From positions 20,738 through 84,737 of the forward strand of contig CALUOR010000013.1 of the NCBI GenBank assembly GCA_944322285.1: a stretch of DNA of 64,000 nucleotides, in the 5' to 3' direction. A program made the translations under genes and the position numbers. Under the pieces are notes generated by a model. It saw only the letters and a program-made list of their open reading frames with translations. It made no database searches and had not been told where the DNA came from. The DNA is from an uncultured Bacteroides sp. GTDB taxonomy: Bacteria > Bacteroidota > Bacteroidia > Bacteroidales > Bacteroidaceae. Shown piece after piece: positions 1-8,877 of this stretch (the stretch's first letter is position 1; every line of letters starts with the position of its first letter).

Positions 1-392
1 GCATAGGTATATTCCGAAGGAAGTGTAAAAGTCAATGTGTTCCCGTTAAGAGTGGCATCTTCTGAATAAGGATAGTAAGCGGTTTCGGCTTCTTCACCTT
101 CCGGCAAATTCCCTTTAAAGCTTCCGGAAGCCTTCCCTATACCAGCCGCCAAAGTGAACGGAGCATTCTTTGTATTCTTGTCGCCAAAGACACCGATGCG
201 GTCAGCTTCCGACCATAGGACTCGACCGTTTTCATCGACCGTAGTTCGCGAAAGAGCTTGCCCGCCATTCTCTATAACGGCATTCAACGTATAATTGCCG
301 CTTACATTGCTCAGACCGAATTCGGTTTCTTGGGTACAGCCTGTCAATATCATTGCTATTGACAAGACGATATAGAATAAGTTCCTTTTCAT
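1..392 (-). CDS. Fimbrillin-family lipoprotein, 5' part only
   Basis: The gene starts at the ATG at 392 and runs off the left edge, so about 130 N-terminal residues are visible. It begins MKRNLFYIVLSIAMILTGC, a signal peptide with lipobox L-T-G-C; Cys19 should carry the lipid anchor. A stretch near residue 60, VLWSEADRIGVFG, is typical of the N-terminal domain of fimbrillin / Mfa-like pilus subunits of Bacteroidales, which are exported as lipoproteins and polymerise on the cell surface. A 49-codon gene lies 17 bp upstream and a structured leader precedes both, so the two are probably co-transcribed. The family call rests on this N-terminal motif; whether it is a tip or a shaft subunit cannot be said from the fragment. 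Confidence 0.72.
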   Translation of the reverse strand, partial: MKRNLFYIVLSIAMILTGCTQETEFGLSNVSGNYTLNAVIENGGQALSRTTVDENGRVLWSEADRIGVFGDKNTKNAPFTLAAGIGKASGSFKGNLPEGEEAETAYYPYSEDATLNGNTLTFTLPSEYTY

Positions 393-409
393 GGCCTTAC
401 ATTTTAAGA

Positions 410-559
410 TTAATCCCAACTACCTTCCTCTTCCGTATAGCCTTCATTCCAAGTGACTTCCATACTCGTTTGAAAGCCTGTTTCTACAGATACCTCTATG
501 TATTCTACATAGGGAGCTACATAACTCATTTCTTCTGTTTTTTGAGCTTCCATTTTCAT
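410..559 (-). CDS. 49-residue peptide encoded in front of fimbrillin gene
   Basis: This short frame reads from ATG at 559 to TAA at 410-412; a second in-frame ATG is at 553. The product is acidic and has no signal peptide: MKMEAQKTEEMSYVAPYVEY at the start, then IEVSVETGFQTSMEVTWNEG and a tail rich in Glu ending in W-D. The pattern 'P-x-V-E-x-I-E-V-x-V-E-x-G-F' followed by Ser/Thr and a Trp-containing acidic tail is one I associate with short peptides often placed before fimbrillin or lipoprotein genes in Bacteroidales, but I cannot name a function. It ends 17 bp before the lipoprotein start codon, which suggests translational coupling or co-transcription. No clear Shine-Dalgarno site is seen, as is common in this group. 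Confidence 0.62.
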   Translation of the reverse strand: MKMEAQKTEEMSYVAPYVEYIEVSVETGFQTSMEVTWNEGYTEEEGSWD

Positions 560-636
560 ATTGCTATCGGATTTTATAATTTACAATACGTATTTTATTG
601 CTATAAAGTAAAAAGAAATATTCGTAAAACGCAAAC

Positions 637-668
637 CGCTCTTAGTACGTTTCGTAACTAAAAGAGCG
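637..668 (-). promoter_or_regulatory. Hairpin in fimbrillin leader
   Basis: An inverted repeat CGCTCTTAGTACG / CGTAACTAAAAGAGCG with a 3-base loop lies about 80 bp upstream of the 49-codon gene. On the minus strand the stem is followed by a T-rich stretch (GTTTGCGTTTTACG), so it could act as an attenuator in the leader RNA. A second weaker pairing (ACCGCT...AGCGGT, about 636-687) encloses it. Confidence 0.4.
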
Positions 669-780
669 ATAATCGTGACTAAGCGGTCAAAATCTGAGAT
701 TATCCGGAAAAAATAATTTTTAAACTTCCCATGGACCTTCTAAAAACACGGAGCGTGGTACTGCTTTGAATTTACATTTT

Positions 781-901
781 AGTTTGAAGGTCCTGAGAAA
801 ACCCGAGATACAAATGTAGTAATAGCAGCCCACGCTATAGCGTGAGAACCACTATGCTATTCCTTGTATCTCATTTTGAAAGTTTCTCAGGTTTTCAAAC
901 T
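781..901 (-). repeat. 121-bp interrupted palindrome in fimbrillin leader
   Basis: The left arm (781-812) and the right arm (864-901) share AGTTTGAA, CCTGAGAAA and GAGATACAA in inverted order with small gaps. The 51-bp centre holds a perfect 14-bp palindrome CACGCTATAGCGTG. The left arm also contains GAAGGTCC (786-793), complementary to GGACCTTC at 733-740, so this segment can pair either upstream or downstream. It may be an RNA switch in the leader or a DNA recombination site. I see no recombinase gene in the window. Confidence 0.5.
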
Positions 902-973
902 ACAAGATCAGCATAACGCTCCCTTAATGTCAAACAATAAGTTTTGGCACAGGACAACTCCCGTTACCATCGT

Positions 974-1007
974 CAAAGGTAATGCATTTACAAATATCTT
1001 CAACAAA
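974..1007 (-). promoter_or_regulatory. Promoter candidate for the fimbrillin operon
   Basis: On the minus strand TACCTTTG (974-981) matches the Bacteroides -7 box TAnnTTTG exactly, and TTTG at 1004-1007 lies 22 bp upstream, slightly wider than the usual 19-21. Transcription from here would give a leader of about 400 nt ahead of the 49-codon gene. A second -7 match, TACATTTG at 811-818, lies inside the palindrome but has no -33 partner. Confidence 0.45.
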
Positions 1008-1114
1008 ACGGTTCGCAGAAAAGCACATTATTTGCATATATTAACAATACAAGGCTTCTATATACATTTCCTAGTTTAACATACGCAGGTCTGTCTATAA
1101 GTCACTTCTCATAA

Positions 1115-1202
1115 TATCCTTGCTTACTTGCCCAACTATCCTTGGATAATTGCCCTTATATTATTGGATAATTGGGCATGTATCCAAGGATAGTTGGCCG
1201 TT
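1115..1202. repeat. Tandem array, 4 units of 22 bp, word TATCC(AA/TT)GGATA
   Basis: Units start at 1115, 1137, 1159 and 1181, exactly 22 bp apart. Each begins TATC/TATT and carries the near-palindromic word TATCCTTGGATA or TATCCAAGGATA followed by (A)ATTGCCC or AGTTGGCC. Units 2 and 4 form a perfect 15-bp inverted pair (1134-1148 with 1181-1195). The array lies just beyond the terminator of the ppiD operon. A related three-unit array is at 52755-52822, also just beyond a terminator with the same AAAAAGGCTGT stem. Confidence 0.8.
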
Positions 1203-1218
1203 TAATAAACAGCCGAAT

Positions 1219-1261
1219 AAAAAAGGCTGTACCCCGAAGATGCAGGATACAGCCTTTTTAT
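1219..1261 (-). terminator. Terminator of the coaX-ppiD operon
   Basis: The stem AAAAAGGCTGTA / TACAGCCTTTTT with a 15-20 nt loop lies 30 bp after the ppiD-like stop codon. A-tract and T-tract are symmetric, so it could stop transcription from either side. Confidence 0.75.
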
Positions 1262-1291
1262 GGTAACTTTAAATCTATCTACAAAAGAATA

Positions 1292-3430
1292 TTAGAAGAA
1301 CATATAACGCTCATCTTTTACATTGGCCTTCAGATAAAGGTCGTTGATGAATTGGCGTACGATATTGGTGTACATGCCTTCCATCTTATCTACCTCCGCG
1401 GCTTGGTCGTAAGTTTCGTTCAGTTTTTCTTCGGCATAGGGTTGAAGAACATACACACCTCCGTTACCCTTGATGGGAGTACTCAGTTTGTTCACCTCGC
1501 CAACAGAAGCGTATGCACTAACCAAAGGCTCACTGGTGCGCAATGCTGAAACGAATGCGGGAGCACCAAAAGTAACATGCTTAACCGAGTCTGTAACGGC
1601 ATTGGCCAAACCTTTGTATTGGTCGAAGGAAGCGGCACCCGCAGCTTTCATGTCTGCCATGATTTTCTCGGCTTTCTTGTCGCGCAATACTTCGGCACGC
1701 AATTCGTTACGAACCAAAGCCAAAGGACGATAACCTTCCGGCACAATCGATACAAGACCCACTACCATCATGTGATCGTTATCACCACACTCATAAAGTC
1801 CAGATACTTCACCCGGTTTAGCAGAGAAAGTCCAACGAAGAGCTTCTTTGGTATCTCTTACACCACCAATGCCATGCTCCGCGCTGGAAAGGTCTCTACG
1901 GTCAAGCAGACGATAACCGGCGTCTTCCGCATTGGCCATTAATTTCTCTACCGTATTATTTGCAGCGATAAATTCACTGAAATCATTGTATGCCTTGCTA
2001 TAAGTATCCTTGCTGAACACTACCGGACGCTTCACAATGGCCACTTTGTATTTGTCTTTCACGGCCTTACGGTCAGTCACTTGCAGAATGACGTTGGCTT
2101 GAGTCAATGACAAGTTTTGCAGGTCGTTCTTTGCAGCGGTAGTGATAGCTGTCACATACTTCAAATTGTCGCCTTCCAAGTCGGCACCTTCATAATTGGC
2201 AGAAGATATCCACACAGACTCACCAGTTTGGCCATACTTCTTGGCTACATCCTCAAAGCTGGCTCCACCCTTAATAGCATTATAGATACTATCAGCCAAT
2301 GTCTTGGTCTTGTCAGCATTCTCAGCTACGACCTGGATCTGACGATATTGGATAGAGTCGGGCATGGAAGCCTCAGCCAGTTTCTTGAACGAAGTCATGG
2401 TGTTATCTCCGGCATAGTAGTAAGGGCCAAACACACCACCCATTTCTACAGAGTCGAGACGAGCTACGACATCCCGAGGCAAAGTGCGAGTGGTGTAAAA
2501 CAGGTCAACGTAAGGACGGTCTGACCCGGTAGAACGGACAAAGGTAGCATAATCAGAGGTTGTAGAAGCCAACTGCATCGTATATTCGTCCATCTCCTTG
2601 CGAAGAGCAGCCTTATCCTCATCGCTAGCTGTTACCTGTACATCAATGTATTTGATGTTACGGGTTTCTACATACTGACGATATTGTTCTTTCTTGGCAT
2701 CGTAAGCGGCTTGCAAATCAGCATCCTTAATGACAATCGTTGAGTCTACAATAGAAGAATAAGGAATAGCAGCCAGCAACAGGTCTTTCTGATTAACGCG
2801 CGCATCGAAGGAAGCCTGTGCTTCTACCGGGTTGGAAAGCAAAGACTGAGAGATCAAAGCAGTATACTTTTCCTGCAAGCGAGTCTGCACAATCGTCTTC
2901 TCAACAAACGACCAAACTTTATACATAGACTCGTAATAGTCTACATATTGAGCAGGCATCTGCGCACGGTTCAGCTTGGCATAATCAGCCAAAAACTTCA
3001 TCAGCATGTCTTTATCGAAAGTGCCCGTCTGAGGATTGACAAAAGGCGTACGGGCCAGCATGGGATGGCGGCCTTCGTTGATGATAGACTTCAACTCGTC
3101 ATCGGATACTGTCAGACCCAGTTTCTTGGCTTCAGCTTCAATCAGCTGATTGTTAACGTATGTACGCCACACCTCGTCTTGAAGCTGACTTGTCTGCGCT
3201 TCGTTCAACGTGTTCATGCCATTCATCAGTTTCACCACCTCGGTATATTCATTCACCATGGTCTGATAATCCTGAACGGAAAGAGCCTCGCCGTTCACTT
3301 CACCTACATCTTGTGACTGGTGTGGCTGAAGCACCTGCCAAGCATCGCCAGCAATGAAAGCGAACAGGGCCAAACCGACAGCAATCACCAATAATGGTCC
3401 TTTGGACCGAATGTTTTGTAATGTTGCCAT
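1292..3430 (-). CDS. ppiD: PpiD/SurA-like periplasmic peptidyl-prolyl isomerase
   Basis: This 712-residue protein assists folding of outer-membrane proteins in the periplasm. Residues 1-12 are cytoplasmic and 13-32 (LLVIAVGLALFAFIAGDAW) form a single membrane anchor. A SurA-N/PpiD chaperone region (about 40-200) follows, then a parvulin-type isomerase domain (about 355-470, starting near 'YRQIQVV') and a second chaperone-like tail. Length and order match the family in Bacteroidetes. It is the last gene of the minus-strand run from coaX; the gap to the gldE-like gene is 118 bp and contains TATCTTCG (3487-3494 on the minus strand), a near match to the -7 box, so it may also have its own promoter. 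Strong terminator follows. Confidence 0.88.
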   Translation of the reverse strand: MATLQNIRSKGPLLVIAVGLALFAFIAGDAWQVLQPHQSQDVGEVNGEALSVQDYQTMVNEYTEVVKLMNGMNTLNEAQTSQLQDEVWRTYVNNQLIEAEAKKLGLTVSDDELKSIINEGRHPMLARTPFVNPQTGTFDKDMLMKFLADYAKLNRAQMPAQYVDYYESMYKVWSFVEKTIVQTRLQEKYTALISQSLLSNPVEAQASFDARVNQKDLLLAAIPYSSIVDSTIVIKDADLQAAYDAKKEQYRQYVETRNIKYIDVQVTASDEDKAALRKEMDEYTMQLASTTSDYATFVRSTGSDRPYVDLFYTTRTLPRDVVARLDSVEMGGVFGPYYYAGDNTMTSFKKLAEASMPDSIQYRQIQVVAENADKTKTLADSIYNAIKGGASFEDVAKKYGQTGESVWISSANYEGADLEGDNLKYVTAITTAAKNDLQNLSLTQANVILQVTDRKAVKDKYKVAIVKRPVVFSKDTYSKAYNDFSEFIAANNTVEKLMANAEDAGYRLLDRRDLSSAEHGIGGVRDTKEALRWTFSAKPGEVSGLYECGDNDHMMVVGLVSIVPEGYRPLALVRNELRAEVLRDKKAEKIMADMKAAGAASFDQYKGLANAVTDSVKHVTFGAPAFVSALRTSEPLVSAYASVGEVNKLSTPIKGNGGVYVLQPYAEEKLNETYDQAAEVDKMEGMYTNIVRQFINDLYLKANVKDERYMFF

Positions 3431-3548
3431 TTCTTTTTAATTGATTTATTTGTTTACTATTTTTCTTACTTACACATTTTAGCGCACGAAGATACAAAAA
3501 ATGCCAATACACATGGATGTAATTGGCTAAAAATTTATGATTTATGTG

Positions 3549-4805
3549 TTATTCCGCGACTTTCAGGCGTACTAATTCTATTTTTGTGGCACTCATTTTG
3601 ATGATTCTGAATTGAAATACGCCTATTTTTATAACCTCATTCAACTTTGGGAAACTCTGATAAGCATTTAGTATCAAACCACCTATCGTGACATAATCAT
3701 CAGACTCGGGAAGGTTCAAATCGAAAGTCTCGTTCACTTTCTCTATCTCCAGACGGGCCGAGAGCACATACTCACGTTCAGCCACTTGCTTGCACACGTA
3801 AGTCGTATTGTCATGTTCATCTTCAATATCGCCAAAGATTTCTTCTACCAAATCCTCCAGCGAAACAATGCCGGACGTTCCGCCAAACTCATCGACCACC
3901 ACCGCTAAGGTTTTCTTTTGCTGCATGAAAAGTTTCATCAATTTATGAGCAGGCATCGTTTCGGGCACAATGGGAACGTTCTTCACATGGCTTCGCCATT
4001 CTTCATCCGTGCGAAACATCTCAGAGGAATGGATATAACCCACTACATTATCGATATTCCCCTCGTAAACAATGATTTTGGACAACCCCGACTCAATGAA
4101 CAACGCTTTCAAGTCAGCAAGCGGTGTGGAAACATCAACGGCCACGACCTCCGGACGAGGAACAATACAATCGCGCACCTTGATGGATGAGAAATCGAGT
4201 GCGTTTTGGAATATCTTCACCTCAGTATCCAGCTCTTCTTCGTCTTCGGCATTCTCAATGCCCGATTGTACGAAGTAATCCAAATCTCCTTTGCCGAAAG
4301 CTTTGGCGGAAGCTTCCTTATTCATCTTAACTCCGAACAAACGTAAGCAAAGCCAAGACAGAAAGGAAACAAGCTTGGACACGGGATACAAGATGGCATA
4401 ACATAAAAATAAAGGAAAGGCGCAAATGCGCAAAGCGCCGTTAGGATGAATCTTAAATAAATTCTTCGCCAAGAATTCGGTTATTACCAGGACTATAAAA
4501 GAAACTGCAATAACCTGCAAAAGCATAAGCATCCACTGATTGTCCGCAAATCCATCCGGCAAAAAGGATTCCACCAAAGAGGCAGCGAGGATGCCATACA
4601 CCACCAAAGCAAGCGTATTGCCCACCAGCATGGTAGAAATAAAGTCATTGGGATTACGGAAAAAATAAGTCAGAATCTTATGAGAAAATCCTTTCTTGCG
4701 CTCCATCTCAAAGCGCAATTTATCCACCGCCACATAAGCGGCTTCCATTCCCGAAAAAAACGCGCAAAAAAACAGCGCAATCAACAAATATCCAATAGTA
4801 TCCAT
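3549..4805 (-). CDS. gldE: GldE-like CNNM/CBS hemolysin-family membrane protein
   Basis: The 418-residue protein has an N-terminal DUF21/CNNM membrane region (four hydrophobic segments between residues 1 and 165, starting MDTIGYLLIALFFCAFFSG), a CBS pair (about 200-335; 'RDCIVPRPEVVAVDV' opens it) and a C-terminal CorC/HlyC domain (about 345-418; 'YVTIGGLILNAY'). CNNM proteins are linked to Mg2+ and other divalent ion transport. In gliding Bacteroidetes the same architecture is called GldE, but no gliding genes are present here, so the symbol is by similarity only. It starts 9 bp after lptC. Confidence 0.82.
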   Translation of the reverse strand: MDTIGYLLIALFFCAFFSGMEAAYVAVDKLRFEMERKKGFSHKILTYFFRNPNDFISTMLVGNTLALVVYGILAASLVESFLPDGFADNQWMLMLLQVIAVSFIVLVITEFLAKNLFKIHPNGALRICAFPLFLCYAILYPVSKLVSFLSWLCLRLFGVKMNKEASAKAFGKGDLDYFVQSGIENAEDEEELDTEVKIFQNALDFSSIKVRDCIVPRPEVVAVDVSTPLADLKALFIESGLSKIIVYEGNIDNVVGYIHSSEMFRTDEEWRSHVKNVPIVPETMPAHKLMKLFMQQKKTLAVVVDEFGGTSGIVSLEDLVEEIFGDIEDEHDNTTYVCKQVAEREYVLSARLEIEKVNETFDLNLPESDDYVTIGGLILNAYQSFPKLNEVIKIGVFQFRIIKMSATKIELVRLKVAE

Positions 4806-4814
4806 CTTTTCGCC

Positions 4815-5462
4815 TCACCTAACGGAATCTGTTTGCAATGTATCGGTCTGCAATGAATCGGAGGGGACAGCCGCGCTCTCTTCATCAATGTAAAAGATAC
4901 CGTTCGTCTTATAAAATTTGTATCGCGTCATCTGCTCGTTCGACTCAAACCCGACGGCATAGATTATCTGATCGGGTTGTTCTATACGCACCTGCCTGTC
5001 CGAATAAACACGCTTTTTATTCTGATCCCAATATAACAAATCCGTATCAAACTTCTCCCCTTTCAAGTTCTGAATATGCACGTTGCTGAGCAGTTTCCAA
5101 AGTTTTGTCTTGTCATAATAATAAGCCGTATCGGCCTCAATACTGGCCTCCACTTGAAACAAGGAGTCGAACTTCTCCACATAGACACCTTTCTCGAATG
5201 CCCAGTAGGAAGGCGACTTACGGTCGTAGACTTGCCACTCTTCGGCATTGATTCGATAGCGTATCACGCCCGAATCGGAGATCAGCGTAGTCACTCCACG
5301 CGTGTCCATCACAGGCAAGGAATCACGCTCGGTAATTGCCTCGCCAACCTCTTTATTTCCTCCCGAACAAGCAGAGAATAAAACAAGCATAACCATTGCC
5401 AAAACGACAACGGTTATGCTTGTATTTGCTGATTGAACCTTTTTACCAGGTTGAAAAATCAT
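4815..5462 (-). CDS. lptC: LptC, LPS export periplasmic protein
   Basis: The 215-residue protein would link the LptBFG transporter to the periplasmic bridge that carries LPS to the outer membrane. An N-terminal hydrophobic segment (about 17-35) ends in V-L-F-S-A-C, which could be a lipobox. The core (about 55-175) has the LptC jelly-roll pattern, including 'DSGVIRYRINAEEW' and 'YYYDKTKLWKLLSNVHI'. The C-terminal tail repeats Asp-Ser/Thr-Leu-Gln-Thr (SDSLQTDTLQTDSVR). Position between a TPR gene (8 bp away) and the gldE-like gene (9 bp) is the usual Bacteroidales order as I know it. Confidence 0.85.
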   Translation of the reverse strand: MIFQPGKKVQSANTSITVVVLAMVMLVLFSACSGGNKEVGEAITERDSLPVMDTRGVTTLISDSGVIRYRINAEEWQVYDRKSPSYWAFEKGVYVEKFDSLFQVEASIEADTAYYYDKTKLWKLLSNVHIQNLKGEKFDTDLLYWDQNKKRVYSDRQVRIEQPDQIIYAVGFESNEQMTRYKFYKTNGIFYIDEESAAVPSDSLQTDTLQTDSVR

Positions 5463-5470
5463 AAGTTCGC

Positions 5471-6793
5471 TTATCTGATAGTCGTAGACTCACCAATCCA
5501 GCCACCTACAGTGATACGGTCACCTTTCTTATAACCTAACATGAAGAGGTCTTGGCTTTCGGGCAAGTGAGCGGAATAAGTACGAATCAGTTCGTTGGCT
5601 TGTTCTTCTACAGAGGGGTCAACCGACTTAGCTCTCTGAAGCTTGTCAAGAACAACATAGTATGTACATCTGTTCAACGCGCCTTCATCGCTCCAGCGAG
5701 GGCTTGAGCCATAGGCCTGAGCCAACAGGATATAAGCACTACCAAATTCAGGATTGAATTCCAATGCCTTATAGCAATAGCTCTTTACCTGCGTATAACG
5801 TTTTGCACCAAACATGGCACCAGCGGCAGCGTATGCCATCTCAGCCTTCTTGGCATTATCAGTTTCCAGATTCAAAGCCTCTTCAAAATACTTAACGGCT
5901 GTCTCATAATCACCTTTCTTGTATGCCTGATAAGCGCACCCTACGGCAGCATCAGCGGTCGGGTTAATCTTATACATATAATAAGAAGCCTGGAAGTAAG
6001 CATCGCTTTCCGTACATTTCATCATCTTCAGCACGTTAATGGCTTTCTTCAAGAAAGTAGAGTCGTTTTGATTAGCTTCTACTTGTGGGCCATAAATCTT
6101 TTGCAGCGACTCGCAATCGGCTACACCACTATTAATAAAGATGGCAACGATACTTTCGCGGATCTTAGCCAGATTCTTCTTTGTAGACTCCTTTGTTGTA
6201 GAAGCGATAGCCAAGTCTGCATATTGCGTAGCATCCAAATAATCCTGGAAGAACTGATCGGTATGATTGGGGTCAGCCTTCACCAAACGCTGAGAGCAAT
6301 CCATGAAATAGAAGAGGATGCTACCATTGGATTCCTGCTTATCAGCATTAACCGATTCCTTCAGCCAAGTATAAGCCTGTTTTACATCGGGCTTCGGAGC
6401 ATATTGCAGATAAGCTACTGCCTTACGGCCCTTAGCACCTTCTACGCCATACACCAACTTTGTGCCTTTTTTCAAAAACTCAGGAATGTACTTCATTTCC
6501 TGATCATACACTCCCATCAATTCGTTGAAATACTTCTGATAGTCGGCCGAATTGCGGTCTTTGATACCCTTCAGGAAATTTTCCAAAATATCCTTAGCGT
6601 CTGAATAAGTATAGAAGCGCAGTGTAGGACAATCTTTCAACACTTCCATACAAGGAGCATAAGCATCCTTAAAGTTACCGGCCTTTACAGCCTCGTGAGA
6701 AATACTACTGTTGGAGTTACAGTTGTTTTGTGCAAATGCACAGGTCGCTCCCCCCGAAAGGAGCAATACCGCTGCGAGCGTCTTAATTTTCAT
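5471..6793 (-). CDS. Secreted tetratricopeptide-repeat protein
   Basis: The 440-residue protein has a cleavable signal peptide (MKIKTLAAVLLLSGGATCAFA, cut before QNN) and TPR-like helices, clearest at about 265-365 (AYQAYKKGDYETAVKYFEEA, AYILLAQAYGSS). It ends with a small conserved tail, GYKKGDRITVGGWIGESTTI. The family is conserved in Bacteroidales beside lptC and coaX; its molecular role is not known to me, but the neighbours (LptC, barrel protein, PpiD) suggest envelope assembly. Confidence 0.8.
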   Translation of the reverse strand: MKIKTLAAVLLLSGGATCAFAQNNCNSNSSISHEAVKAGNFKDAYAPCMEVLKDCPTLRFYTYSDAKDILENFLKGIKDRNSADYQKYFNELMGVYDQEMKYIPEFLKKGTKLVYGVEGAKGRKAVAYLQYAPKPDVKQAYTWLKESVNADKQESNGSILFYFMDCSQRLVKADPNHTDQFFQDYLDATQYADLAIASTTKESTKKNLAKIRESIVAIFINSGVADCESLQKIYGPQVEANQNDSTFLKKAINVLKMMKCTESDAYFQASYYMYKINPTADAAVGCAYQAYKKGDYETAVKYFEEALNLETDNAKKAEMAYAAAGAMFGAKRYTQVKSYCYKALEFNPEFGSAYILLAQAYGSSPRWSDEGALNRCTYYVVLDKLQRAKSVDPSVEEQANELIRTYSAHLPESQDLFMLGYKKGDRITVGGWIGESTTIR

Positions 6794-6855
6794 TGTATTT
6801 AAATTTTAGTTATAATATATTGTCTATTTATCTTCCAAAAACAATTATTTTCACA

Positions 6856-8118
6856 TCATTCCACCCTGCTCTTGAAAAACCAGCGCTCGTTGAAGGTAAT
6901 GCCTATACTGATGCGCAATGTATTCTCGTCCAAAAACGAGGGGTGCTTCCCTTTGACCCTTACATACTGAGCCGTCACACTCAACAACGAACGGGTACGC
7001 AGCAACGGGAAAGCGAAACCACCGGAAACTCCATATTCATCGGCCGCACGTATGCCGTTTATCTTATAATAGGGCTGCGAAAAATAAGCGCCTATACGAT
7101 ACTTGACATGCGCCAGATAACTCCGCCCCATCGGGTTCGGGATATATTCCGCACCTACGCCTATACGGGTACGCGAGCAGAAAGCATCTTTCGCGTTCAT
7201 GTATGTCGTTTTATTCCATTGCTGGAGCATGAAGTCAGCTCCTACGGTCAAGCGATTATCATACACATAAGTCAATCCCGCACCCACGGTCAACGGAATG
7301 CCATACGTGGCCACGCTATCACGCACACTCACTGTGGCTCCCGTAGAAGAATTGCCCACCTGTGTCTCGATACTCGTCCGACTGTTTAAATCATGTCCGG
7401 GCGAAACCACCGCACCCACGGTAAGCGCATGCTTCTTACCCAACATCTGCGTATATTGCGCTCCGAAATCCAACTTATAGCTATGCAGCGAAGCACTGGA
7501 CGCCCTCAAAAAAGGCAACTGGTTGGCATCCGAGGGGAACGTTAAATACGCCGAACGCGAGATGTCACCCCAAAGGTACGAAAAATTTGCACCTACCGAA
7601 AGATTTTTAAATATTTTAAATCCTGCGCCTACATATAATTGATGTAACCCGCCATCGCCCGCATACTTTACCGAACTGGAGTTTTCCGGGTAAGCCTCAT
7701 CCGCACGATACTCTGTCATACTGTAGCCTACGTTAGAATAAGGCAAAAGGCCGAAGCTCATGCCACACCAAGGAGCCGTGCGAAACAGCATGGTCACATA
7801 ATCGAAACTTGAGTTTTTTGCATTCTGCTTCAGCGTGCCGTTGCTGAAATTTGTATTCTGCAACGACACCGCGCCATCGAATATAAAAGTCAGCGAGTCA
7901 ACCGCTGTATAGGATGCCGGGTTGGCAAAATTCACCTGCGAGCCATCCCGCAAGCCATATGCTACGCCTCCCATAGCCTTACTATTACTTGAGCCAACAT
8001 CCGAGAGTTGGCCATATCCATACCTTGTATAGGGTGAATTTGTATTGTTTTGGGCAAAAGCCACTCCCGATACTACCGCGAACAAAAACACCAAGAGCGA
8101 CTGTCTATATCTTATCAT
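6856..8118 (-). CDS. Outer-membrane beta-barrel protein (FadL-like)
   Basis: The 420-residue protein has a signal peptide (to about residue 22, ...SGVAFA) followed by [17 protein letters not shown] and a mature chain with alternating hydrophobic residues and many Tyr/Gly. It ends in Phe-Lys-Ser-Arg-Val-Glu and its penultimate strand is typical of barrels. 'RYGYGQL.D...S....MGG...[16 protein letters not shown]' is a signature of FadL-like/OMPP1 barrels in Bacteroidetes. Substrate unknown. Its ATG at 8118 overlaps the end of coaX by 14 bp, so it is translationally coupled to it. Confidence 0.78.
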   Translation of the reverse strand: MIRYRQSLLVFLFAVVSGVAFAQNNTNSPYTRYGYGQLSDVGSSNSKAMGGVAYGLRDGSQVNFANPASYTAVDSLTFIFDGAVSLQNTNFSNGTLKQNAKNSSFDYVTMLFRTAPWCGMSFGLLPYSNVGYSMTEYRADEAYPENSSSVKYAGDGGLHQLYVGAGFKIFKNLSVGANFSYLWGDISRSAYLTFPSDANQLPFLRASSASLHSYKLDFGAQYTQMLGKKHALTVGAVVSPGHDLNSRTSIETQVGNSSTGATVSVRDSVATYGIPLTVGAGLTYVYDNRLTVGADFMLQQWNKTTYMNAKDAFCSRTRIGVGAEYIPNPMGRSYLAHVKYRIGAYFSQPYYKINGIRAADEYGVSGGFAFPLLRTRSLLSVTAQYVRVKGKHPSFLDENTLRISIGITFNERWFFKSRVE

Positions 8119-8845
8119 TATTATACACTAATATTCGGTTTAATCCTTTCAATACTAAAAATCTGTCTGCAAAGATGATACTTTTTAAGTTTGTATCAAA
8201 AGAAAATTCATCACCGCCCGTTAAAAAAACCAAAAGTTCAGGATATTTAGTTCTCATTGAGTGGATATAGCCCTCAATCTCATACTCAACACCACGCAAC
8301 ACGCCGGCACGAATGGCTGTATCGGTGTCTTTTCCAACGGGCAAAATCCGGCCTTCCGGCTCCACCAAAGGCAAACGCCCCGTGAACTGATGCAATGCCT
8401 TGAAACGCATCTGCAACCCGGGAGAAATATTTCCCCCGTGATAGCGTCCGGCCGCGTCCACAAGCTCATACGTAATGCATGTACCCGCATCTATCACCAG
8501 AATATCCCGCCCCGGGAAACGCGCGCAAGCACCAACCACCGCCGCCATACGGTCGTAGCCAAGCGTTTCAGGCGTCTCATACAGATTCTCCACCGGCAGA
8601 GGCGTATCCGCCCCCAGCCTGAGCAAAGGACAAGGCAAATTGCACAGGCGGGCTTCCGCCTCTTCACTAAGGTCTACTACAGTGACCATTATCGCACGCT
8701 CCACGTCATAATGCGAGCAGATGTCGGGCAACCGCTCCAGCGTCCGGTTAGAGTCGTGCACCACGTCTACCAGTGAATCACCATCAAACAGGGCTATCTT
8801 AGCCACGGTATTCCCAATGTCTATTATCAGATTCATCTTTTCCAT
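8105..8845 (-). CDS. coaX: Type III pantothenate kinase
   Basis: CoaX phosphorylates pantothenate, the first step of coenzyme A synthesis. The 246-residue chain shows the ASKHA nucleotide-binding motif near the start ([16 protein letters not shown]), the pantothenate/metal motif '[13 protein letters not shown]' and the '[14 protein letters not shown]' and '[11 protein letters not shown]' motifs. An internal ATG at 8836 (MNLIID) is an alternative start. It heads the operon that runs to ppiD. A -7 box lies at 8860-8867, so the leader would be only about 10-20 nt. Confidence 0.92.
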   Translation of the reverse strand: MEKMNLIIDIGNTVAKIALFDGDSLVDVVHDSNRTLERLPDICSHYDVERAIMVTVVDLSEEAEARLCNLPCPLLRLGADTPLPVENLYETPETLGYDRMAAVVGACARFPGRDILVIDAGTCITYELVDAAGRYHGGNISPGLQMRFKALHQFTGRLPLVEPEGRILPVGKDTDTAIRAGVLRGVEYEIEGYIHSMRTKYPELLVFLTGGDEFSFDTNLKSIIFADRFLVLKGLNRILVYNNDKI

Positions 8846-8859
8846 GAAAAATCAGGGCG

Positions 8860-8867
8860 CAAAGATA
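8860..8867 (-). promoter_or_regulatory. -7 box of the coaX operon
   Basis: TATCTTTG on the minus strand matches TAnnTTTG exactly and lies 15 bp upstream of the coaX start, between coaX and the end of mutY. No clear -33 TTTG is visible. Confidence 0.5.
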
Positions 8868-8877
8868 CAATTTTCTT

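Noticed and set aside
353-661. 102-codon plus-strand frame at the left end
   Set aside because: It is antisense to the 49-codon peptide and the fimbrillin start; composition is Phe/Tyr-rich and without family features.
781-901. Invertible promoter switch in front of the fimbrillin gene
   Set aside because: Arms are imperfect and only 51 bp apart, the -7 match at 811-818 has no -33 partner, and no recombinase gene is nearby; kept as a leader structure instead.
1115-1202. CRISPR array interpretation of the 22-bp period arrays
   Set aside because: Units are contiguous with no spacers, only 3-5 in number, and no cas genes are present.
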